64,000 nt of DNA from Fimbriimonadales bacterium (lineage in GTDB: Bacteria; Armatimonadota; Fimbriimonadia; Fimbriimonadales; GBS-DC). The stretch covers positions 1,515,221 through 1,579,220 of the forward strand of contig AP024673.1 of NCBI GenBank assembly GCA_025998675.1, in the 5' to 3' direction. A model generated the notes under the pieces. That model searched no databases. It was given only the letters and a program-made list of their open reading frames with translations, and was not told where the DNA came from. Below are positions 58,337-64,000 of the stretch, piece by piece (the stretch's first letter is position 1; each line of letters starts with the position of its first letter). The translations under genes and the position numbers were made by a program.

Positions 58337-59410
58337 TTAGCGCGCCAGCGCCAGCTCGCCCTTAGCGACCGCGAGCAGTTCCTCCATCGTCGTCTCGGCG
58401 ACGGCGACCGATCGGTCTGCGACGCCGTAGTAGACCATCCAGCGCCCGTCGTCCATCGGGGTCAAGCCCGTAGGGAACACCACGCGCTCGAAAAAGCCGC
58501 TCACCTCGTAATCTTCGGTGGGGGCAATCAGCGGCTCGTGTGAGCGGCAAATCACGCGGTGCGGCTCGTCCAGATCCAGCAGCGCGACGCCTGCGCAGTA
58601 GCCGTCTTTGGCGTTCACCCCGTGATAGACAATCAGCCAGCCTTCGGGAGTCTCCACCGGCGGCGCGCCCGCCCCGATTCGGCGCGAGTCCCAGTGATGG
58701 ATGCGCGGCGCCATCAGGAACTGGTGGTCGCCCCAGTGCAGCAGGTCGGGCGAATAAGTAATCCACATATTCGGTCCGTTGAACGCCGACGCCGCCGTGC
58801 GGTGCATCGCCACATACCGCCCCTGCACCCGACGCGGGAACAGCGTCACATTTTTGTTCTCATGGTGCAGGATCAGTCCCAATCGCTGGAAGTTCTTGAA
58901 ATCGTCCGTGCATGCAAGCCCGACGCAGATCCCGTAGCGCGAGACCGCCGTGTACGAGATGTAATACACGCCGTCAATCTGTGTGATGCGACAGTCCTCG
59001 ATGCCGTACTCTTCGTATTTCGTTTCGGGGAACAGCGTCGGCTCGGGGTCGACGGTGAAGTGAACGCCGTCCTTGCTGCGCGCCAGACGCAGGTGGGAGA
59101 TGGAGCTGAGATACACGCGCCCCTCGTAGGTCACGGCGCGTGGGTCGCTGAGATCGGTCAGCGGCGAATGGCGCGGGAAGGTCAAAATCTCCAGTCGCCC
59201 CGAATCGGCATGGTTCAGGTTCAGCACAGGCACGCCCACGAGGTCCGGGTCGTCCATAATCGGTCGCTCCGCCACGCGCAGCAGCAGGATAACCTCGTCG
59301 CCGAATCGGATGGCGCCCGGATTGAACGCGCCAATGACTTCCAGATTCGGCTCGGATGGCTTGACCATTTCCGGTGTGATGATTGGGTTCTCCGCCACAC
59401 GCTTCGCCAC
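58337..59410 (-). CDS. GH130-family glycoside phosphorylase/hydrolase
   Basis: This 357-residue five-bladed propeller enzyme has NPGAIRFGDEVILLLRVAE, DPRAVTYEGRVYLSSISHLRL, YGIEDCRITQIDGVYYISY, NVTLFPRRVQGRYVAMHRTA and GAPPVETPEGWLIVYHGV. GH130 members phosphorolyse beta-1,4- or beta-1,2-mannosides; a conserved Asp in IEDCRI is the expected general acid. I set the start at GTG 59410 because AAGGAGG lies 9 bases upstream (minus strand), whereas no start upstream has one. It follows holA by 5 bases. Confidence 0.9.
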   Translation of the reverse strand: MAKRVAENPIITPEMVKPSEPNLEVIGAFNPGAIRFGDEVILLLRVAERPIMDDPDLVGVPVLNLNHADSGRLEILTFPRHSPLTDLSDPRAVTYEGRVYLSSISHLRLARSKDGVHFTVDPEPTLFPETKYEEYGIEDCRITQIDGVYYISYTAVSRYGICVGLACTDDFKNFQRLGLILHHENKNVTLFPRRVQGRYVAMHRTAASAFNGPNMWITYSPDLLHWGDHQFLMAPRIHHWDSRRIGAGAPPVETPEGWLIVYHGVNAKDGYCAGVALLDLDEPHRVICRSHEPLIAPTEDYEVSGFFERVVFPTGLTPMDDGRWMVYYGVADRSVAVAETTMEELLAVAKGELALAR

Positions 59411-59415
59411 AGATA

Positions 59416-60537
59416 TTAACCTCCTTGTCTCTCGTGCGCTCGTGCAGGCTCGCCGTCCACTGTGAGCCTGACGATGAGTCTTTCCATAATTTCGGCGGCG
59501 TTCACACTGGGGCGCAGTCCTTTGAGCGCGCGGTCTGCCTCGTCGATCGCCTGAAACGCCGCGCACAGCTGCGCCCAGCTGAGCCGCTCCGCCTGACGCT
59601 GGAGTTTGTCCTGCAGAAACGCCTGCCGCGCGAGTACCTGCAGCACATCGGGGTCTTTTGGCAGCCGTTGGGCGACCTCTGGACTGACGCGGTTCGGCTG
59701 CTTGATGGGCTGCCCGTGTTGCAGCAAGGTGCGCACACCCCAGAGCAGGCGATACTGGCGGGCAATCAGCGCGAGCGTCTTCATCGCGGTCTCTTCGGCG
59801 CGCGCGCCCGCCTGAAACATCAGGCGCAACTGGCGCATCGCGGCGGGCGCGTCTCGCGCCACAATCATATCCACCAGCTTGAACACCTGCGCCTGCTGCG
59901 ACGCGCTCACAACAGTTTCAATATCATGACGGCTGATTTCCGTGCGCGGTTCCACGAACAAGAGCGCCTTCTCCAGCTCGGCAAGCGCGCGCTCGGCGAC
60001 GCCGTCGACCAGCGTTTGCAGGTACTCGGCGTCGTCGGGGCGCAACTGTTTGCCTGCCGCCTCCGCCATCGCGACCAGACGGCGCGTGAGCGTCGCGCCC
60101 GTCAGCGCGGTGAGCTTAATCACCAGCCCATGTTTCTCGACCGCTTTGACCAGCGCGTTCCATGCCGCTTTCGCGCTTTCGCTCTCTTCCGCCGGGGCGG
60201 GCAGCAGCACCAGACAGGCAAACGGGGGAACCTGTTCCACCAGGCGCGTCAGATTCTGCAGCTCGTTGGCGCTGTAGCGGTTCACATGGGAAAGGACAAT
60301 CAGCCGCCGCTCGGATTCCATCGGGATGGTTTGCAATACCGCGCCCAGTGCGCTGGTGGGCGTCTCGCGGGCGTCCAGAATCGCCTCGTCGATACTGCCC
60401 GCCTCGATGGGCAACGCGCGCCGCAGCTGCGTCAGAAACTCGCGCTGCAGCACAGGCTCCTCTCCTTCCAGCAGGTAGACCGTCGCTGGCGTGCGCCAGT
60501 CGCTCGCTTTCAGCTCGCTATATTTTTTGACCGCCAT
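59416..60537 (-). CDS. holA: DNA polymerase III subunit delta
   Basis: This 373-residue protein has an N-terminal VYLLEGEEPVLQREFLTQL (Walker-like region without a P-loop), RRLIVLSHVNRYSANELQNL, LEKALLFVEPRTEISRHDIE and a C-terminal helical domain (RQYRLLWGVRTLL). HolA opens the sliding clamp in the clamp loader. ATG at 60537 lies inside the end of the transglutaminase gene (20-base overlap), so it is translated from the same mRNA. Confidence 0.92.
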   Translation of the reverse strand: MAVKKYSELKASDWRTPATVYLLEGEEPVLQREFLTQLRRALPIEAGSIDEAILDARETPTSALGAVLQTIPMESERRLIVLSHVNRYSANELQNLTRLVEQVPPFACLVLLPAPAEESESAKAAWNALVKAVEKHGLVIKLTALTGATLTRRLVAMAEAAGKQLRPDDAEYLQTLVDGVAERALAELEKALLFVEPRTEISRHDIETVVSASQQAQVFKLVDMIVARDAPAAMRQLRLMFQAGARAEETAMKTLALIARQYRLLWGVRTLLQHGQPIKQPNRVSPEVAQRLPKDPDVLQVLARQAFLQDKLQRQAERLSWAQLCAAFQAIDEADRALKGLRPSVNAAEIMERLIVRLTVDGEPARAHERQGG

Positions 60538-62617
60538 AAAGCCGCTGCCATCCCAGTGTGAGCATGCGTTTAGTAAGCCGTCGGACGCCAAGTTCCTGCA
60601 GAATCTGGCGTCGCAGGCGGGCAATCTGGCGCGTGAGTTCGGGTTCCTGCGCCGCGCTCTGGTCGGGCGGGGCGTAGAGGTAGGCAATCAGCGCGGGCGT
60701 CAGCGTGCGGAGCGCGTCAGCGGCGCGGCTGCCCTGCTGGCGCAGGCGCATTGCCGCCGCTTCCAGATAGGCGCGCGGCGTCTGCCCCGCCGCAGGCGGC
60801 TCCACGCCCAGCAGGCGCAGCGCGAACAGCAACTGCCCGTAGAGCCGCTGAGCGCGGGGCGTCGCCCCGCCCGTTGTCCATCCCACACGCGGCGCAATCA
60901 GCAGGTACAGGATCGCCAGCGCGACCGCGCCAATCAGCACATCCAGCGCGCGCTGCAGCCACTGCCGCCGCGCCTGACGCGCCTCCTCGCTCATCAGTGC
61001 GTCGCTGGCGCCGCCTTCAATCACGGGCGCGTTCCGAGTCGCATCGAACGCAACCCAACCGACGCCCTCGAAAAAGACCTCCGTCCACAGGTGGCGATGC
61101 GCCTCGCGCACGATATACTCGCCTGTCTCAGGGTCGCGCTCCTGCAGCAGGAACCCCGACACGACCCGCGCAGGAATGTCCGCATACAGGCACAGCACCG
61201 CCAGCGCCGTTGCAAACTCCACGCAGTAGCCCTGCTTCGCCTCGAGCAGGAAGTATTCCGCCACATCCACATCGGTCGGATACGCCTCCACATTCAGGTT
61301 GTAGGCGGTGTTCTGCTCGATGTAGCGCACCAGCGCCATCACCTTGTCGTACTGAGTGGGCTGGTTGCGGGTCAGGCGTTCGGCTAACTCCTGTAGCGGA
61401 CCGCTTCGCCCGCTGGATTGCCCGCGCGATTCGGGGCGCGCGGGCAACTGGAAGGGGAACCGAAGCGTCGCGGGGGGCAGCTGGCGCAGGATGCGCGGGT
61501 CTTCGGGCGGCCAGTAGGCGGTAATTGTGTATTGCTCGCCTGCGCCCAGAGGACGGTAGCTGCTCACGGCGCCCGACCAGCGCACATATTGCAACTGGCG
61601 CACGGGCGCTTCCACCTCCAGCGGGTAGCCCGGCGCGTAGAGAATCCGATGCCAGCCGCTGCTCAGCGTCACCGTCGCCGTCGCCCGATGGAGTTCAGGC
61701 GCATCGGGAAGACGCTGCGGCGCGAATTTGCCCTGCCCCAGCGGAATCATCTCCTCGTAAAACACGCGCCCACGGTTCCACCCGCGCCCGGTGTAGATGT
61801 TGTACGACTCCATGCGCAGGTAGTTCGGCTGCGCGTTGCCCTCGATGCGCACGCGCATGACTTCCATCTCGCTCAGCGCCACTGCGCCTGCGCCCGCCTG
61901 CAGCTCAGGCGGCGTCTCGGACGGAGTCGCCCGTATCGCCCCGCGGAAGGGCATTCCCACCACCACGGTTGAGATGGCGCGTCCGATGGTGAGCGCGAGG
62001 ATGGGCGTCGCCAGAAACGCGACCAGCCCTGCCAGCGCCCCCGAAGCGCACACCGTGCGCAGCGCGTAGCCCGTTTCCAGAGACCCCCGCGCCAGCCCCC
62101 ACTCCAGCCGATGGCTCGCCAGCATCAGAAACAGTACGCCCAGCAGCATCAGCGCGAACAGCCACAGAATCTGCGTCGCCAGCATGTAGGTCGCCACCAG
62201 ACCAAACAGCGCCAGCGCGGGCACGCTCTGGAACACCAGCGCGTTCATCGTGACCATCAATGCGCTACGCAGACACAGATACCAGAGGAACGACAGGCTG
62301 AGATAGTTTTCGATGGAGGAGTCCAGCCCGACGCCGACGAGGCTGTTGAGAAAGCCCTGCCCCGTCAGGCACAGAAACGCCAGCGCGCCGTCCAGGAAAC
62401 CGTACACCATCCGCGCGCCTTCCGAGAGGGGGAACCGACTCGCCCACGCGCTTGCGCCCACCCCCAGCGTCGCCAGCATGAGAAACGGAACCACCGAGAA
62501 CTCCGTGACGCGCGCCAGTTGCACCACCAGCACACACGCCACTGTGAGCAACCATGCCGCGCCATACGCTGTGAGAGGAGGCGACGCACTCTTTGAAACC
62601 GTTCGTTCCAGCGCCAT
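60518..62617 (-). CDS. TgpA-like transglutaminase-domain membrane protein
   Basis: This 699-residue protein has about six N-terminal helices (DUF3488-like, ~20-210), then an external region with the transglutaminase core (~400-530). Catalytic Cys is in KQGYCVEFATALAVLC, His in AHRHLWTEVFFEGVGW and Asp in AFDATRN. A further helix (~560-580) and a DUF4129-like tail follow. TgpA proteins occur with a MoxR ATPase and a DUF58 protein; neither is adjacent. TAGAAT (62636-62631) is 13 bases before ATG. Confidence 0.9.
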   Translation of the reverse strand: MALERTVSKSASPPLTAYGAAWLLTVACVLVVQLARVTEFSVVPFLMLATLGVGASAWASRFPLSEGARMVYGFLDGALAFLCLTGQGFLNSLVGVGLDSSIENYLSLSFLWYLCLRSALMVTMNALVFQSVPALALFGLVATYMLATQILWLFALMLLGVLFLMLASHRLEWGLARGSLETGYALRTVCASGALAGLVAFLATPILALTIGRAISTVVVGMPFRGAIRATPSETPPELQAGAGAVALSEMEVMRVRIEGNAQPNYLRMESYNIYTGRGWNRGRVFYEEMIPLGQGKFAPQRLPDAPELHRATATVTLSSGWHRILYAPGYPLEVEAPVRQLQYVRWSGAVSSYRPLGAGEQYTITAYWPPEDPRILRQLPPATLRFPFQLPARPESRGQSSGRSGPLQELAERLTRNQPTQYDKVMALVRYIEQNTAYNLNVEAYPTDVDVAEYFLLEAKQGYCVEFATALAVLCLYADIPARVVSGFLLQERDPETGEYIVREAHRHLWTEVFFEGVGWVAFDATRNAPVIEGGASDALMSEEARQARRQWLQRALDVLIGAVALAILYLLIAPRVGWTTGGATPRAQRLYGQLLFALRLLGVEPPAAGQTPRAYLEAAAMRLRQQGSRAADALRTLTPALIAYLYAPPDQSAAQEPELTRQIARLRRQILQELGVRRLTKRMLTLGWQRLYGGQKI

Positions 62618-62689
62618 CAGTAGTTATACGATTCTACCCCAGACAAAGTTCGCAACACGCCCCAGCGGTCGAACCGTCGAAAAGTGTGG

Positions 62690-62695
62690 TATACT
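62690..62695 (+). promoter_or_regulatory. -10 box of the Spy-like gene
   Basis: TATACT in GTGGTATACTTTG, 44 bases before ATG, with GGAGGAG in between. Confidence 0.55.
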
Positions 62696-62739
62696 TTGAA
62701 AAGGGGGAACGGCAACCCCGCCTACTGGAGGAGACCGCT

Positions 62740-63423
62740 ATGAGACAAATAGGTTTACTCATTGCAACGCTGACTTTAGCTACGCTTGCGCCGCTGTGGG
62801 CGCAGGAGGGTAAAGACGAGAAAGCCGCGCCGGGCGCCGTTGTGCAGGCGCAGCCCCAGCCCCAACCCGCGCGCGGCGATGTGCTGGCGCCCGCCAACCT
62901 CGCCACACGGCTCAACCTCACGGAAGAGCAGCGCGCCCGTATCGATGGACTCTGGAAGCAATACAACGACCGCAGCGAGCAAATCCGACGCGACACCTCG
63001 CTCACCGCAGAGCAGCGCATCGTGCGCCTGCGCCAGGCGCGCGAGGAGTATGTGCGCCTGATCCGAACCGTCCTCAACGAGGAGCAGCTCAAGAAGTTTG
63101 AAGCGCTGCTGGAGGAGCAATCGCCCGCGCTTGGGAGCCTCGCGGATATGCGCCTCAGCCCTGAGCAGATGGAGAAAATCCGCGAAATCGTGCAGCGCTA
63201 CAACAAAATCCGCCAGCAGATTACCCAGGACGCCTCACTCACGCCCGACCAGCGCGCCCGCCGCCTGCAGGAGGTCAACGAGCAGATGATGCAGGAAATC
63301 CGCAACGCGCTGCCCAAGAATCTGCAGGAGCGCTGGGACAAGGCGCGCCAGCGCGACCAGCAGCAACAGCAGCAGGGCGAGAAAAAAGAGGAAAAGAAGG
63401 AGAACCCTCCACAGAATCCGTGA
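62740..63423 (+). CDS. Exported Spy/CpxP-like (LTxxQ) helical protein
   Basis: This 227-residue protein has a signal peptide (IGLLIATLTLATLAPLWA) and helices containing LTxxQ-like motifs: LNLTEEQRARIDGLWKQY, TSLTAEQRIVRLRQ, VLNEEQLKKFE, RLSPEQMEKIREIVQRY and ASLTPDQRARRLQE. The C terminus is Gln/Lys/Glu-rich. Spy-family proteins are periplasmic chaperones or metal/stress sensors. GGAGGAG upstream of ATG supports the start. A hairpin terminator follows. Confidence 0.78.
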   Translation: MRQIGLLIATLTLATLAPLWAQEGKDEKAAPGAVVQAQPQPQPARGDVLAPANLATRLNLTEEQRARIDGLWKQYNDRSEQIRRDTSLTAEQRIVRLRQAREEYVRLIRTVLNEEQLKKFEALLEEQSPALGSLADMRLSPEQMEKIREIVQRYNKIRQQITQDASLTPDQRARRLQEVNEQMMQEIRNALPKNLQERWDKARQRDQQQQQQGEKKEEKKENPPQNP

Positions 63424-63434
63424 ACACGCTCTGC

Positions 63435-63472
63435 CCTCCCAGCCGCGCCCACCCGCAGGGACGGCTGGGAGG
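63435..63472 (+). terminator. Terminator of the Spy-like gene
   Basis: CCTCCCAGCCG...CGGCTGGGAGG, an 11-bp perfect stem with a 16-base loop, followed by CGTTAGTT. Confidence 0.6.
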
Positions 63473-63480
63473 CGTTAGTT

Positions 63481-63709
63481 ATACCAATCTGCTGGTCATA
63501 GTTCGCAAAACGGCGACGCTTGTAGCCCTCACCCCCTTTGTCCCCCTCTCCCAACGGGTTGGGAGAGGGGGATAGCGCATCGCGCGCCGCTCGCACGGCT
63601 CCCCTCTCCCGCCGCGCGGGAGAGGGGCTGGGGGTGAGGGCAACAGGGCGCGTGGCTCTGGCTGGAGACGCACGGTAATTACGAAATCTGACGCGCGGAT
63701 TGGTATTAG
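63481..63709. repeat. Long-form dispersed repeat ends enclosing the GC-rich hairpin repeat (copy 8)
   Basis: Left end ATACCAATCTGC, right end GCGGATTGGTATTAG. Instead of the double-hairpin core it holds two CCCTCACCCC/CCCCTCTCCC hairpin units (63527-63575 and 63600-63641). Confidence 0.75.
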
Positions 63710-64000
63710 CTACCTCCTGCAGGCGTTCACAAAACTCTCGAACAGGGCGCGTGTGGCGGGCGCATCGGGATCGCGCTCCGGATGCCACTGTACCCCAATC
63801 AGAAACGGGTGATCGGGGTCTTCAATCGCCTCCACGACTCCGTCGGGCGAATAGGCGGTAATGACCAGCCCTCTACCCACTGCGCGAATCGCCTGATGAT
63901 GCGCGCTCACGCTCTCGAAGCGCGTCTGCCCCACTAACTGCGCCAGCTTCGAATCGGGCGCGACTTCCACAAAGTGGCGCGGGAACGGCTCCTCTTTGGA
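63710..64000 (-). CDS. Gamma-glutamyl-GABA hydrolase-like class I glutamine amidotransferase (PuuD/C26), partial
   Basis: The frame runs to the window edge on the minus strand, so the N-terminal part with the nucleophile Cys is outside. The visible 96 residues are the C-terminal half: VSAHHQAI, SPDGVVEAIEDPDHPF and GVQWHPERD, giving the catalytic His-Glu pair of the GATase1 triad. It probably hydrolyses a gamma-glutamyl amide. The frame is open upstream of 63970 with SKEEPFPRHFVEV, so the GTG at 63970 is not the start. The TAG stop overlaps the right end of repeat copy 8. Confidence 0.85.
   Translation of the reverse strand, partial: SKEEPFPRHFVEVAPDSKLAQLVGQTRFESVSAHHQAIRAVGRGLVITAYSPDGVVEAIEDPDHPFLIGVQWHPERDPDAPATRALFESFVNACRR

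Noticed and set aside
1-64000. tRNA, rRNA or riboswitch genes
   Set aside because: No convincing cloverleaf, rRNA segment or known riboswitch core was recognised by eye in the intergenic stretches; a covariance-model scan was not possible.

Overview
The window looks like a chromosome segment of a GC-rich bacterium of the Armatimonadota, probably close to Fimbriimonadales. The evidence is a pseudopilin with the [20 protein letters not shown] / [10 protein letters not shown] leader typical of that phylum, proteins ending in PEP-CTERM (VPEPAS...GLLGLRRR) or dockerin-like tails, and single-subunit flagellin and NADH dehydrogenase genes scattered among unrelated operons. This placement is inferred from protein style, not from a marker gene. 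No rRNA, tRNA or CRISPR array was recognised.

Layout. 0-4 kb: end of an EnvC-like M23 peptidase, a BASS symporter, a VOC protein, a MerR regulator and an MTA/MTI phosphorylase. 4-7.4 kb: a three-gene type I-like DNA methylation module (HsdS-like, HSDR_N-methylase, second methylase) with no translocase. 7.6-11.8 kb: a DinG-type helicase, a fusion of a degenerate IS200/REP-type (Y1) transposase fold with a sigma-70 region 4, a HIT protein, an SLH-like exported protein and a ferredoxin. 11.8-19.6 kb: a GT-C-like membrane protein, QueG, a response regulator with PilZ domain behind a perfect sigma-54 -24/-12 site, flagellin, a saccharopine-dehydrogenase-like enzyme and a PEP-CTERM protein. 19.7-33 kb: SbcC, a beta-propeller/dockerin exoprotein, a large OPT-like membrane protein, a sugar isomerase-like protein, FolE2 next to a ZnuC-like ATPase, Mrp, a TIGR03790 protein and a pseudopilin.

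33.4-35.8 kb is a minus-strand cluster of probably metal-related exported proteins: a DUF2946-like protein, a dockerin protein, a His-rich PEP-CTERM paralog of it, and a DsrE protein. 35.9-38.8 kb is a compact SIS-ArsC-RdgB-YbjQ-SDR operon. Then follow a SWIM protein, a ferritin, and a two-gene AAA ATPase + TOPRIM-like pair resembling OLD/PARIS defence. 42.9-49.4 kb carries a phosphoesterase and the conserved rpsU-(7TM-HD)-ybeY-dgkA-CNNM operon; ybeY here contains an in-frame insertion of dispersed repeat DNA. 49.5-64 kb holds metabolic and envelope genes (sucD, aldehyde dehydrogenase, two serine hydrolases, nuoM, GHL10, a Cys/Met PLP enzyme, GH130, holA, TgpA-like transglutaminase, Spy-like protein, glutamine amidotransferase fragment).

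A dispersed repeat runs through the window. It is a ~160-180 bp element whose core folds as two perfect hairpins inside an outer TGGAGTGC/GCACTCCA stem, with inverted ends of two types, and several copies supply the stop codons of neighbouring genes. A second, unrelated repeat (CCCTCACCCC...CCCCTCTCCC...GGGAGAGGGG) serves as terminators and has entered ybeY. Many genes have a (G)GGTATAAT/TATACT -10 box only 6-9 nt before ATG, which suggests leaderless transcripts. The strongest candidate for a new system is the transposase-fold/sigma-4 fusion, possibly together with the double-hairpin repeats.
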